Of a stretch of 64,000 bases of DNA, positions 28,269-39,380 are shown in pieces. The position numbers were made by a program, and so were the translations under genes. The notes under the pieces are model-generated. The model saw only the letters and a program-made list of their open reading frames with translations, was not told the DNA's origin and searched no databases. The stretch lies in assembly GCF_014648415.1 (NCBI RefSeq), contig NZ_BMRB01000001.1:1612001-1676000 (forward strand), written 5' to 3'. The stretch's first letter is position 1, and each line of letters opens with the position of its first letter. The stretch comes from Actinokineospora fastidiosa (GTDB lineage: Bacteria; Actinomycetota; Actinomycetes; Mycobacteriales; Pseudonocardiaceae).

Positions 28269-29387
28269 ATGAGGGATGTTTCTTCCGCCAGCGGTGAAGA
28301 CCTGTGGTCGGCGGCCTTCGGGGACGCGCCCGATTCGCCCGTTCCTGCTGTGCGGGAGGGGTCGGTGGCGGCGTGGCTCGCGGCGGTCGCGCTGGGCGCG
28401 CGCGGGCACTACGCCGCCGCCGCGACGCACCTGGGCCCGCTCGCACGCTCGCCCGACCCGGTCCTCGCCGCCTTGGCGGCCGCCACCCGCGCGTCGCACC
28501 TGCGCCAGGTCGGCGGACACGCGGCCGCCCGATCATGGGACGCCCGCGGACTGCACCGCCTGACCGCGGCGGGCGCCGCCGACGCCGGACCGGACGGGGC
28601 GCCCGGGCTGGCCGCGGCTGCCCGGGCGGACGCGCGGCTCGACCTGGCCGCGGATGCCCGCGCGGAGGTGCCGCTCGCCCTGGCTGCGGATGCCCCGGCG
28701 GACGTGCGGCTCGGGTTGGCCGCCGACGCTCGGCGGAAGGAACCGCTCGGCCTGGCTGCCGACGTCCAGCGGGACGTCCCGCTGGACCCGGCTGCGGATG
28801 CGTGGCGGGACGTCCCGCTCGGGCTGACCGTCGGTAGCCGGTCAGATGTCCAGCTCGGGCTGGCCGCCGACGCCCGGTCGGACGTGTTGCTCGGGCTGGC
28901 CGCCGACGCCGTCGGGCTCGGGCGGGTCGGGGAGGCGCGCAGGCTGGTCGCGCTGGACACCGGGGACGTCAGCCCGCGCTGCCGCGTGCGGCGCTCGTGG
29001 CTGCGGGCGGAGATCGAGCTGGCCGCCGGGAACGCCCCCGCCGCCATCGCGCCCGCCCGGGCCGCGCTCGGGGTCGAGTTCGGCTCGATCCGGCATCGAG
29101 TCAAGAGCGCGATCGTGCTGGGCGCCGCGCTGGCGGCGACCGGCGAACGGGACGAAGCGGAGGAACTGCTTGTCGGCAACTTGCGCATCGCGGCCGACCG
29201 CGGCCTCCGCCCGCTCGTCTGGCCCGCCGCCCTCGTCCTTGACCAACTCGGGCATACCGAACGTAAGGAACAAGCTGTCGATGCGTTGCGCTGTGTGCTA
29301 CGACACTCCGACCCGATCGCCCGCTGTCACGCCGAGGCGTCTCCCTGGGTTCCTACCTGGCTGTTCGCGTCTGCTCCGAACAGGTGA
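28269..29387 (+). CDS. TPR-like helical protein (Rv3415c position) with a 12-residue repeat insertion
   Basis: 372 residues from ATG 28269; GTG 28149 would add 40 residues of poor sequence. Residues 20-100 and 210-345 form TPR-like helix pairs (WLAAVALGARGHYAAAATHLGPLA, AEIELAAGNAPAAIAPARAALG, LGAALAATGERDEAEELL). Between them lies an array of about nine 12-residue units of the form LGLAADARxDVP. Position between whiB3 and sigD matches Rv3415c of M. tuberculosis, a protein of unknown role. It is probably cytosolic and may be part of the sigD regulatory neighbourhood. CAAACT seven bases before the ATG fits a leaderless start weakly. Confidence 0.65.
   Translation: MRDVSSASGEDLWSAAFGDAPDSPVPAVREGSVAAWLAAVALGARGHYAAAATHLGPLARSPDPVLAALAAATRASHLRQVGGHAAARSWDARGLHRLTAAGAADAGPDGAPGLAAAARADARLDLAADARAEVPLALAADAPADVRLGLAADARRKEPLGLAADVQRDVPLDPAADAWRDVPLGLTVGSRSDVQLGLAADARSDVLLGLAADAVGLGRVGEARRLVALDTGDVSPRCRVRRSWLRAEIELAAGNAPAAIAPARAALGVEFGSIRHRVKSAIVLGAALAATGERDEAEELLVGNLRIAADRGLRPLVWPAALVLDQLGHTERKEQAVDALRCVLRHSDPIARCHAEASPWVPTWLFASAPNR
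28602..28913 (+). repeat. 36-bp in-frame minisatellite, about nine copies
   Basis: The 36-base period is exact from unit to unit (starts at 28602, 28638, 28674, 28710 and so on to about 28890). Each encodes a variant of LGLAADARxDVP; most units retain LAAD. No indels break the frame. Sequence differences are scattered, so the array is not newly made. Confidence 0.85.
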
Positions 29388-29509
29388 CGCGGGGGCGGAC
29401 GCCGATCGGCATCTTTGTTGACAGATTTACCACCGGATCGGGTCAAGGTTCGGCGCGCAGCGTCCGATAGGGGAATTGGAACGTCACTCGGCTGCAGGAA
29501 GGAGTCCCC

Positions 29510-30106
29510 GTGACGACGGTCTTGATCTGCGACGACCGACGCAGCGTCCGGGAGGGCTTGACCCGCGTCATGTCCGCGGTACCAGGGGTCAGTCGCATCG
29601 ACTGCGTAGCGCACGGTGACGAGTTGCTCGCCCGTTTCTCCCGTCAGCCGGTGGACGTCGTACTGGTTGGGACCCAGCGCGCCGTGCCGACCGGGGTGGA
29701 GGCGACGAGGCGGCTCGTCTCGGCCAATCCGCAGGCCAACGTCATCGTGTTCGGCGCGCCGGACGACGCGGGCAGCATCGCGGCCGCGATCGCGGGCGGC
29801 GCCCGCGGTTATCTGCGCTGGGACGCGAGCAGGCCCGAACTCGTCGCCGCGCTCGCGCACACGCTGGCCAGCACCTCGGTGCCCGCGCCGCGCCAGCCCA
29901 GCGACCCCGGGGTCCAGCTCACCGACCGGGAGCTGCAGGTGCTGCGCGGCATGAGCCAGGGCAAGAGCAACGGGCAGATCGGCCGCGAGCTGTACCTGTC
30001 CGAGGACACGGTGAAGACGCACGCGCGCAGGCTGTTCCGCAAGCTGGGCGTGCGCGACCGCGCCCAGGCGGTCGCCCACGGCTTCCGGCGCGGCCTGGTC
30101 TCCTAG
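29510..30106 (+). CDS. bldM: BldM-like orphan response regulator lacking the phospho-acceptor Asp
   Basis: 198 residues. Receiver-like domain (1-120), then a LuxR/FixJ HTH (LTDRELQVLRGMSQGKSNGQIGRELYLSEDTVKTHARRLFRKLGVRDRAQAVAHGF) that is nearly that of Streptomyces BldM. MTTVLICDDRRSVREGL keeps two acidic residues, but position 54, the acceptor Asp in BldM, is Gly (DVVLVGTQRAV). Phosphorylation is thus impossible at that site. GTG 29510 follows AAGGAG. BldM controls aerial growth genes, alone or with WhiI; here it is transcribed before sigD. The orthology is based on the HTH and overall match. Confidence 0.8.
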   Translation: MTTVLICDDRRSVREGLTRVMSAVPGVSRIDCVAHGDELLARFSRQPVDVVLVGTQRAVPTGVEATRRLVSANPQANVIVFGAPDDAGSIAAAIAGGARGYLRWDASRPELVAALAHTLASTSVPAPRQPSDPGVQLTDRELQVLRGMSQGKSNGQIGRELYLSEDTVKTHARRLFRKLGVRDRAQAVAHGFRRGLVS

Positions 30107-30124
30107 GCCGACCCGCGTCGGCGG

Positions 30125-30166
30125 CGAGCCGTGGGTGCCCGGGTGGGAGCGGGCTCCCACGGCTCG
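30125..30166 (+). terminator. Terminator after the bldM-like gene
   Basis: CGAGCCGTGGG (30125-30135) pairs with CCCACGGCTCG (30156-30166), an 11-bp perfect stem, followed by TCGTCTTGTC. Confidence 0.7.
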
Positions 30167-30201
30167 TCGTCTTGTCACCGGCAGTTTTGCCAACCCGAAA
30201 C

Positions 30202-30229
30202 TTGCGGACGGCAAGCGGAGCGCTAATGT
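30202..30229 (+). promoter_or_regulatory. Candidate promoter upstream of sigD
   Basis: TTGCGG and TAATGT are separated by 16 bases, about 165 bases before the sigD start. It would give a long leader. Confidence 0.35.
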
Positions 30230-30393
30230 GTGTCGCTAGTCACGCCACACCGAGCGTGTCGCCCCGCCCGCTCCGACATCTTCACTCCGGCATCTCTGGA
30301 AAGACCGGTACGGTGGGCGGCGACAGTCGAGCGACACGCACGTGCGGTGTCTTCGAGTTGGCCACCTTCGTAACGCCAGGGCTGCATTCTGCG

Positions 30394-30966
30394 ATGACCA
30401 CAACGGGGGACGGACTGGACACCTGGGTAGGTGCCGCCGTCGAGGGCGAACCTCGCGCGGTCGAGCACGTGCTCGCCTCGGTCCGCCCCCTGGTCGTGCG
30501 CTATTGCCGAGCCCGGGTGGGCAGGCAGGAACGCTCGTTCGCCTCGGCGGACGACGTGGCCCAGGAGGTGTGTCTCGCGGTGTTGACGGCATTGCCGGGG
30601 TACCGCGACCAGGGACGCCCGTTTCTCGCCTTCGTCTACGGGATCGCGGCGCACAAGGTCGCCGACGCCCACCGGGCCGCGAAGCGCAACCGGTCGGAGC
30701 CGGTCGCCGAGGTGCCCGACGAGGCCGAGACCGACGCCGGGCCCGAGCAGATCGCCATGCAGGTCGAGCTCAGCAAGCGCATGGAAGACCTCCTGCAGAT
30801 CTTGCCGGAGAAGCAGCGTGAGATCGTTGTGCTACGCGTGGTCGTGGGGCTCTCCGCGGAGGAGACCGCCGAGGCGGTGGGCTCGACGCCCGGAGCCGTC
30901 CGGGTCGCCCAGCACCGGGCCCTGGCAAGGTTGCGCAAGACGTTGTCCGCGGAGGAGGTGGTCTGA
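30394..30966 (+). CDS. sigD: ECF-type RNA polymerase sigma factor SigD
   Basis: 190 residues. Region 2 includes SFASADDVAQEVCLAVLTALPGYRDQGRPFLAFVYGIAAHKVADAHRAAKRNR; region 4 includes LPEKQREIVVLRVVVGLSAEETAEAVGSTPGAVRVAQHRALARLRK. ATG 30394 (MTTTGDGLDTWVG) gives the usual length; the frame is open upstream. Its anti-sigma factor follows after two bases. In M. tuberculosis SigD controls ribosomal and lipid genes in stationary phase and is released by ClpP-dependent degradation of RsdA. Position and order agree with Rv3414c-Rv3413c. Confidence 0.92.
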   Translation: MTTTGDGLDTWVGAAVEGEPRAVEHVLASVRPLVVRYCRARVGRQERSFASADDVAQEVCLAVLTALPGYRDQGRPFLAFVYGIAAHKVADAHRAAKRNRSEPVAEVPDEAETDAGPEQIAMQVELSKRMEDLLQILPEKQREIVVLRVVVGLSAEETAEAVGSTPGAVRVAQHRALARLRKTLSAEEVV

Positions 30967-30968
30967 CG

Positions 30969-31901
30969 GTGGCCGACAGAGGGTGGGACGACGGCCGTGA
31001 TCCCTTTGACGACCTGCACGTCCTCGACGATCTCGACGCGGACGGCGAACTGATCGACTTCGCCAGGGTGCACGCGGACGACGCCTTCCTCGACGCGCTC
31101 GGCGCGTCGCTGCGCGGCGAGGGCGCGCCGGTCGACACCGACGACCTCGCCGACGCCGAGCTGGCCGTGCTGCTGACCTCCTGGCGCGACGAGGTGGACT
31201 CCGAGCCCATCGGCGAGCTGGTCGACCCGAGGCTGGCCGTCGACACCGTCGTCGCAGCCCGGGACCGCAAGCAGCGCAGACCCAGGCTGCTCGTGCCGGT
31301 CGCGGCCGCCGCCGCCGTGTTCGCCATCGCCATCACCGGCGCCGGGCTCGCCGCCCGCAACGCCCAGCCCGGCGACACCCTCTGGGGCCTGACCCAGGTC
31401 CTCTACTCCGAGCACGCCCGCTCCGTCGAGGCCGCCGCCGAGGTGCGCGAGGACCTGACGGGCGCGCAGACCGCCCTGGCCAAGGGCGACCTCACCGAGG
31501 CGCGGACCAAGCTGATGGAGGCCGGGGCGAACCTCTCCTCGGTCGCCGTCGAGGAGGGCCGCGACGAACTCGCCGCCCGCCACGCCGACCTGGAGTCGCA
31601 GCTGCCCGGCGCCCCCGCCGATGGCGTGCTGCCGCCGCCGTCGGCCAACCCGACCACGGCCGCGCCGTCCACGACGCCGTCGCAGACCTCGGACCCCACG
31701 GCGCCCACCACCACCGAGCCGACGACGCAGCCGACCACGACCTCGCCGAGCAGCCCGCCGCCCACGACCACGGAGACCCCGAGCTCCACGACGTCGGTCA
31801 CCACCGGCGAGCCGAAGGTCGACCCGGGCACGGGAACGGCCGGGACGGGAACGGCGGGCACCGGGTCCGCTCCCGCCACCGGCGACGCGACGACTCCCTA
31901 G
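30969..31901 (+). CDS. rsdA: Anti-sigma-D factor RsdA-like membrane protein
   Basis: 310 residues. The acidic N-terminus (1-95) holds the sigma-binding segment DDLADAELAVLLTSWRDEVDSEPI. One membrane helix (about 107-128, LLVPVAAAAAVFAIAITGAGLAA) follows, then a helical extracellular portion (GDTLWGLTQVLYSEHARSVEAAAEVREDL) and a Thr/Pro/Ser-rich tail of about 100 residues. It would hold SigD at the membrane until proteolysis. GTG 30969 begins two bases after the sigD stop. The Thr-rich tail is probably in the wall and may be glycosylated. Confidence 0.88.
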   Translation: MADRGWDDGRDPFDDLHVLDDLDADGELIDFARVHADDAFLDALGASLRGEGAPVDTDDLADAELAVLLTSWRDEVDSEPIGELVDPRLAVDTVVAARDRKQRRPRLLVPVAAAAAVFAIAITGAGLAARNAQPGDTLWGLTQVLYSEHARSVEAAAEVREDLTGAQTALAKGDLTEARTKLMEAGANLSSVAVEEGRDELAARHADLESQLPGAPADGVLPPPSANPTTAAPSTTPSQTSDPTAPTTTEPTTQPTTTSPSSPPPTTTETPSSTTSVTTGEPKVDPGTGTAGTGTAGTGSAPATGDATTP

Positions 31902-31904
31902 CGC

Positions 31905-33985
<2,081 letters not shown>

Positions 33986-34012
33986 GCTCTTTCCCGAGAG
34001 GAACAACTACCA

Positions 34013-35155
34013 GTGCGGGATCTCGTCGACATCGGCATGGGCCGCACGGCCCGCCGCGCCTTCGGCCTGGACGACATCGAGATCGTCCCGTCCCGGCGGA
34101 CGCGCTCGTCGAAGGACGTCTCCACGGCGTGGCAGATCGACGCCTACCGGTTCGACATCCCGCTGATCACCCACCCCAGCGACGCGATCGTCTCGCCGAG
34201 GACCGCGGTGGCCGTCGGGGAGCTGGGCGGGCTGGGCGTGCTCAACGCCGAGGGCCTGTGGGCGCGCCACGCCGACCCGGACGAGGTGCTGTTCCGGCTG
34301 GCCACGGCCGCCGAGGACGGCGCCGAGCCGATGGAGCTGGTCCGGCTCCTGCAGGAGGCCCACGCCGAGCCGGTCAGGATCGACCTGCTGACCGAGGCGA
34401 TCAAGCAGGTGCGCGAGTCCGGGGTCACGGTCGCGGTGCGGGTCAGCCCGCAGCACGCCGCCGAGCTGACCCCGGACCTGCTGGCCGCGGGCGTGGAGGT
34501 GCTGGTCGTGCAGGGCACGATCATCTCCGCCGAGCACGTGGCCCGCGAGGCCGACGCCGAGCCGCTGAACCTCAAGCAGTTCATCGCCGACCTGGACATC
34601 CCGGTGATCGCGGGCGGCGTGCACGACTACCGCACGGCGATGCACCTGATGCGCACGGGCGCGGCGGGCGTGATCGTCGGCTACGGCCACTGCGCTGGCG
34701 TGACCACCACCGACTCGTCGCTGGGCATCGGGGTCCCGATGGCCACCGCGATCGTCGACGCGGCCGCGGCCCGCCGCGACTACCTCGACGAGACCGGCGG
34801 GCGGTACGTGCACGTGATCGCCGACGGCGGGGTGCACACCAGCGGCGACATCGCCAAGTCGATCGCCTGCGGCGCCGACGCGGTCATGCTCGGCGCCCCG
34901 CTGGCCGTCGCCGGGGAAGCGCCCGGTCAGGGCTTGTACTGGACGACCTCGGCCGCGCACCCGTCGCTGCCGCGCAGCCGGGTGCTGCCGGTGGCCGACG
35001 ACGTCGAGGTGGACCTGCGCACGCTCCTGTTCGGCCCGTCGACCGACCCCGACGGCCTGGTGAACCTCTTCGGCGCGCTGCGTCGGGCGATGGCGAAGAC
35101 GGGCTACAGCGACGTCAAGGAGTTCCAGAAGGTCGGCCTCACGGTCCGCGCGTAG
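34013..35155 (+). CDS. guaB3: GuaB3 family IMP dehydrogenase-related protein
   Basis: 380 residues with an IMPDH-type barrel but no CBS domains: FGLDDIEIVPSRRTRSSKDVSTAWQID, VIAGGVHDYRTAMHLMRTGAAGVIVGYG, VIADGGVHTSGDIAKSIACGADAVMLGAPLA. A cysteine is present in the loop GHCAGVTTTDSSLGIGVPMATAI at the place of the IMPDH catalytic loop. The activity of GuaB3 proteins has been unclear for long; the kept Cys allows IMPDH or GMP-reductase-like chemistry. GTG 34013 follows CGAGAGGAA, 27 bases after guaB, so both share a transcript. Confidence 0.93.
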   Translation: MRDLVDIGMGRTARRAFGLDDIEIVPSRRTRSSKDVSTAWQIDAYRFDIPLITHPSDAIVSPRTAVAVGELGGLGVLNAEGLWARHADPDEVLFRLATAAEDGAEPMELVRLLQEAHAEPVRIDLLTEAIKQVRESGVTVAVRVSPQHAAELTPDLLAAGVEVLVVQGTIISAEHVAREADAEPLNLKQFIADLDIPVIAGGVHDYRTAMHLMRTGAAGVIVGYGHCAGVTTTDSSLGIGVPMATAIVDAAAARRDYLDETGGRYVHVIADGGVHTSGDIAKSIACGADAVMLGAPLAVAGEAPGQGLYWTTSAAHPSLPRSRVLPVADDVEVDLRTLLFGPSTDPDGLVNLFGALRRAMAKTGYSDVKEFQKVGLTVRA

Positions 35156-35218
35156 AACCTGTTACTCAAAGTTCGGGATTTTGCGCCGATGGCCCTAGCT
35201 CCCGGCGGGCGCTGCGCT

Positions 35219-35224
35219 TAACCT
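35219..35224 (+). promoter_or_regulatory. -10 element of a possibly leaderless choD mRNA
   Basis: TAACCT ends seven bases before ATG 35232. No Shine-Dalgarno sequence is present. Confidence 0.4.
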
Positions 35225-35231
35225 CAGGCGC

Positions 35232-36959
35232 ATGGCAACCGAACTCGTCGGTAACAAGGCGGACTACGACGTCGTGGTGGTCGGCTCGGGCTTCGGCGGC
35301 AGCGTGGCCGCGCTCCGGCTGACCGAGAAGGGCTACCGGGTCGCGGTCGTGGAGGCGGGCAGGCGCTTCGCCGACGACGAGTTCGCCAAGACGTCGTGGG
35401 AGCTGCGGAAGTACCTGTGGGCGCCCGCGCTGGGCTGCTTCGGCATCCAGCGCATCCACATGCTCAAGGACGTCGTCGTGCTCGCGGGCGCGGGCGTCGG
35501 CGGCGGGTCGCTGGTGTACGCCAACACGCTGTACCGGCCGCTCAAGGGCTTCTACGCGGACAAGCAGTGGTCGCACATCACCGACTGGGAAGCCGAGCTG
35601 GCCCCGCACTACGACCAGGCGTCGCGGATGCTGGGGGTGGTCACCAACCCGACGACGACGCCGTCCGACGAGGTCATGCTGAAGGTCGCGGCGGACATGG
35701 GGATCTCCGAGAGCTACCACCCGACGCCGGTCGGGGTGCTGTTCGACAAGCCCGGCCAGCCCGTGGCCGACCCGTACTTCGGCGGCGAGGGGCCCGCCCG
35801 GACCGGCTGCACCGAGTGCGGGTCGTGCATGACCGGCTGCCGGGTGGGCGCGAAGAACACGCTGGTCAAGAACTACCTGTACCTGGCGGAGAAGAAGGGC
35901 GCCGAGGTCATCCCGCTGACCACCGTGACCGACGTCCGGCCGGTCGGGGGCGGCTACGAGATCCTCGCCCACCGCACGGGCCGCAAGCGGCAGCGGCGGC
36001 GGATCACCGCGACGCAGGTCGTGCTGGCGGCGGGGACCTGGGGCACGCAGAACCTGCTGCACCGGATGAAGGACAACGGCGCGCTGCCCGCGCTGTCCCC
36101 GCGCCTGGGCGAGCTGACCCGCACGAACTCCGAGTCGATCATCGGAGCCGCGCGCACCAGGGTCGACCCGGAGAACAACTACTCGACCGGCGTGGCGATC
36201 ACCTCCTCGATCCACCCGGACGAGAACACCCACATCGAGCCGGTGCGCTACGGCAAGGGCAGCAACGCGATGAGCCTGCTGCAGACGATCGCCACCGACG
36301 GCGGCTCGAAGGTGCCGCGCATCCTGCAGGCGCTGTGGTTCATGATCCGCCACCCGCTGAAGACGCTGTCGCTGCTGCAGGGCTACCGGTGGAGCGAGCG
36401 CACGGTGATCCTGCTGGTCATGCAGTGCCTGGACAACTCCATCACCACCTATCTGAAGCGCGGGCTGTTCGGGCGGCGGAAGTACACCTCCCGGCAGGGG
36501 CACGGCGTGCCGAACCCGTCGTACATCCCGGCGGGCCAGACGGCCAACGAGCTGACCGCCAAGCACATCGGCGGGACCGCGGGCGGCACCTGGGGCGAGG
36601 TGTTCAACATCCCGATGACCGCCCACTTCCTGGGCGGGTGCCCGATCGGCGCCTCCGAGGCCGACGGCGTCATCGACCCCTACCACCGCGTGTACGGCTA
36701 CCCGGGCATCTCGGTGGTCGACGGGGCCGCGGTCACCGCGAACCTCGGCGTGAACCCGTCGCTGACGATCACCGCCCAGGCCGAGCGCGCGTTCTCGTTC
36801 TGGCCCAACAAGGGCGAGCCGGACACCCGGCCCGCGCAGGGCGAGGGCTACCGGCGGATCAGCCCGGTCGCCCCGGTCGCGCCCGCCGTCCCGGCCTCCG
36901 CGCCCGCGGCCCTGCGGCTGCCCGTCGTCGAGGTGAACGGCAAGCCCGCGCGGCGCTGA
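35232..36959 (+). CDS. choD: GMC-type oxidoreductase, ChoD (cholesterol oxidase-like)
   Basis: 575 residues. FAD-binding GSGFGGSVAALRLTEKGYRVAVVEAGRRF, AGAGVGGGSLVYANTLY, and the C-terminal GHGVPNPSYIP, NIPMTAHFLGGCPIG, VVDGAAVTANLGVNPSLTITAQAER closely follow Rv3409c ChoD (from memory). A cysteine cluster GCTECGSCMTGC (about residues 194-205) could hold an iron-sulfur site and is shared with ChoD. The protein lacks a signal peptide. Steroid oxidation is the historical label, but real substrates of ChoD are disputed. It lies just after guaB3 as in mycobacteria. Its stop is one base from the convergent LysR gene. Confidence 0.9.
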   Translation: MATELVGNKADYDVVVVGSGFGGSVAALRLTEKGYRVAVVEAGRRFADDEFAKTSWELRKYLWAPALGCFGIQRIHMLKDVVVLAGAGVGGGSLVYANTLYRPLKGFYADKQWSHITDWEAELAPHYDQASRMLGVVTNPTTTPSDEVMLKVAADMGISESYHPTPVGVLFDKPGQPVADPYFGGEGPARTGCTECGSCMTGCRVGAKNTLVKNYLYLAEKKGAEVIPLTTVTDVRPVGGGYEILAHRTGRKRQRRRITATQVVLAAGTWGTQNLLHRMKDNGALPALSPRLGELTRTNSESIIGAARTRVDPENNYSTGVAITSSIHPDENTHIEPVRYGKGSNAMSLLQTIATDGGSKVPRILQALWFMIRHPLKTLSLLQGYRWSERTVILLVMQCLDNSITTYLKRGLFGRRKYTSRQGHGVPNPSYIPAGQTANELTAKHIGGTAGGTWGEVFNIPMTAHFLGGCPIGASEADGVIDPYHRVYGYPGISVVDGAAVTANLGVNPSLTITAQAERAFSFWPNKGEPDTRPAQGEGYRRISPVAPVAPAVPASAPAALRLPVVEVNGKPARR

Positions 36960-36960
36960 C

Positions 36961-37854
36961 CTACTCCGCCCGGCAGACGTCGATGACGCGGGCGCGCAGC
37001 CAGCGGTGGACCGGGTCGGTGTCGAGGCGGGCGTGCCAGAGCAGGGACACGGTCACCTCCGGGGCGCGGAACGGCAGCTCCAGCGCGGCCATCCCCTGGC
37101 GCATGGCTGCGGTGTGGCGCGCGGGGACCGTGGCGACCAGGTCGGCCGCCCGCGCCAGGGCCAGCGCCGCGCCGAAACCGTCCACCGCGGCGACGACATG
37201 TCGGTGGTGGCCGGTCGGGCGCAGGGCCTCGTCCACCAGGCCGTCGACGAGGCCGCGGCGGGAGACGTGCACGTGCCGGGCGGCGGCGTAGCGGGCGGTC
37301 GTCAGCGGACCCTCGGCCAGCGGGTGCTCGGGGCGCACCACCGCGATGAAGCGGTCGGTGAACAGGGGGGCGTTGAGGACGTCCGGGGGCGGCGCGTCCT
37401 CGATGACGCCGGTCTCCAGGTCGACCGAGCCCTCGCGCAGCGGCGCGGTGTCCTTGTCGGCCTTGCGCAGGAACCACAGGCGCACGCCCGGCGCCTGCGC
37501 GCCGACGGCGGCCACCAGCGCGGGGCCGAACTGCTCCACGAAGCCGTCGGATGCGCGCAGGGCGAAGGCGCGGTCCACAGTGGCCAGATCGGGCCGGGCC
37601 GCGGGCCGCAGCACCTCCCGAGCCTCCTGGACGACGCCGCGCACGCGGTCCCGTAGTTCCAGGGCCCGCGGGGTGGGCACCAGGCCGCGGCCCGCGCGGA
37701 CCAGCAGCGGGTGGCCGGTTGCCCGCCGCAACCGGGCGAGGGCGCGGCTCATCGCCGACGGGCTGAGCGCGAGCCGCTGGCCCGCGCGGGTGACGCTGCC
37801 CTCCTCCAGCAGCACGTCCAGGGTGATCAGCAGGTTCAGGTCGGGCTGGGCCAT
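36961..37854 (-). CDS. LysR-type regulator of the adjacent MFS/MBL/FAD hydroxylase operon
   Basis: 297 residues. HTH: LNLLITLDVLLEEGSVTRAGQRLALSPSAMSRALARLRRATGHPLLVRAGRGLVPTPRA. The effector domain follows (FALRASDGFVEQFGPALVAAV, RFIAVVRPEHPLA), of the NodD/LinR-like subgroup by its start. ATG 37854 faces the MFS gene across a 124-bp region that holds a dyad GACCTG-N12-CAGGTC. The common LysR logic is activation of the divergent operon by an aromatic ligand, which suits the FAD hydroxylase. Confidence 0.9.
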   Translation of the reverse strand: MAQPDLNLLITLDVLLEEGSVTRAGQRLALSPSAMSRALARLRRATGHPLLVRAGRGLVPTPRALELRDRVRGVVQEAREVLRPAARPDLATVDRAFALRASDGFVEQFGPALVAAVGAQAPGVRLWFLRKADKDTAPLREGSVDLETGVIEDAPPPDVLNAPLFTDRFIAVVRPEHPLAEGPLTTARYAAARHVHVSRRGLVDGLVDEALRPTGHHRHVVAAVDGFGAALALARAADLVATVPARHTAAMRQGMAALELPFRAPEVTVSLLWHARLDTDPVHRWLRARVIDVCRAE

Positions 37855-37870
37855 GCGCAGACGATCCCAT

Positions 37871-37894
37871 GACCTGGCGTTGCATGCACAGGTC
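37871..37894. promoter_or_regulatory. LysR-type operator dyad
   Basis: GACCTG (37871-37876) and CAGGTC (37889-37894) are exact inverted halves with a 12-base spacer that contains the palindrome TGCATGCA. It lies between the divergent LysR and MFS genes, 17 bases from the LysR start. Confidence 0.55.
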
Positions 37895-37978
37895 CGTTGC
37901 CATCTTTGCGTCTTCCGCCCGCTCTGACGCCGACTTACGTTCCGGTCGAACCCCTTTCCTCGCCAGGAGGCACCGGAC

Positions 37979-39380
37979 GTGACCACGACACCCACCCGCA
38001 GATCCCCGGCCTGGGCGCTGACCGCGCTGTCGCTGGCGACGCTGCTGCCCTCGCTGAGCATCAGCGTCGCCACCGTCGGCCTGCCGACGATCGCCTCGGC
38101 CTTCGGCGCGGGCTTCACCGCGGTCCAGTGGGTCGTGATCGCCTTCCTCCTGGCCACGACGGCCCTGACCGTCGGCATCGGCAGGCTCGGCGACCTCGCC
38201 GGACGGCGGCGGCTGCTGACCGGCGGCACGGCGCTGTTCACGGGCGCGACGCTGCTGTGCGGACTGGCCCCGGACCTGCCCCTGCTGATCGCGGCCCGGG
38301 CGCTGCAGGGCGTCGGGGCCGCCGCGATGATCGCGCTGACCATCGCGTTCGTCGGCGAGACGGTGCCACCGGACCGGACCGGCAGCGCGATGGGGCTGCT
38401 GGGGACCATGTCGGCCGTCGGCACGGCGCTGGGGCCCTCGCTCGGCGGGGTCCTGATCGAGCTCGCCGGGTGGCGCGCGATCTTCCTCGCCGTCGCGCCG
38501 CTGGGCCTGCTCGCGCTGGTGCTCATCCGGGCGCTGCCCGCCGCCGCGCCGACCCCGGCGCGCGGGCGGTTCGACAGCGCGGGGACGGCGCTGCTGGCCG
38601 CCACCCTCGCCGCCTACGCGCTCGCCGTGACGGTGGACCCGCGACTGCTCGCCGTCGCGGCCGCGGGTCTGGCCGGGTTCGTCGCCGTCGAGCGCCGGGC
38701 CCGCGACCCGCTGCTCGCCCCCGCGCTGCTCCGCGACCGCGTCCTCGCCGCGGGCCTGACGACGAACACGCTGGTCTCGGCCGTCATGATGACCACCCTC
38801 GTGGTCGGGCCGTTCCACCTGACGCTGGCGCTCGGCCTCGACCCGGCGCTCGTGGGCCTGGCGATGTCGGCCGGTCCGGTCGTCTCCGCCGTCACCGGGG
38901 TCCCCGCGGGCCGCGTCACGGACCGCGTCGGTGCGCCTGCGATGGTGCTCGCAGGCCTCGCCGGCATCATCGCGGGCGCCGCGGTCCTGGCCGCGATGCC
39001 CGCGTCGGCCGGGGTCGCCGGGTACATCGGGCCGCTGGTCGTGATCACCGCGCTACGCGACCTTCCAGGCGGCCAACAACACCGCGGTCATGCGGGACGT
39101 CCCGGCACGCAGGCGCGGCGTGCTGTCCGGGGCGCTCACCCTGTCCCGGAACCTGGGGCTCATGACGGGCGCGTCGGTCATGGGGGCGGTGTTCGCCGCC
39201 GCGGCGGGGACCGGCGACCTGGCCGCCGCCCCCGCAGCGGACGTGGCCGCGGCGACCCGGTGGTGCTTCGCCGCGGCGGCGGTCCTGGTGGCCGTCGGCC
39301 TGGTCGTCGGGCGCCTGGTGCCGAGGACCTCCTTCCGGGGGCCGACAACCGGCGTCCGGGGTGGCAGGTTGGAGGGGTGA
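37979..39380 (+). pseudogene. Frameshifted 14-TM MFS drug/metabolite transporter
   Basis: GTG 37979 behind CAGGAGG starts a DHA2-like MFS protein (LSLATLLPSLSISVATVGLPTIASAF, GRLGDLAGRRRLLTGG, LQGVGAAAMIALTIAFV). After GPLVVITAL at about 39051-39055 the frame is lost. The sense continues in another frame as YATFQAANNTAVMRDVPARRRGVLSGALTLSRNLGLMTGASVMG and two last membrane helices, ending TGA 39380 with a GTGA overlap to the next gene. The sequence GCGCTACGCG looks like GCGCTGGGCTACGCG minus GGGCT, or any +1/-2 change. It is either a true mutation that removes the last helices or a sequencing error. Confidence 0.75.

Noticed and set aside
28602..28913. CRISPR array (36-bp period)
   Set aside because: There are no spacers; the repeats are contiguous, in frame and differ from each other, and no cas genes are near.
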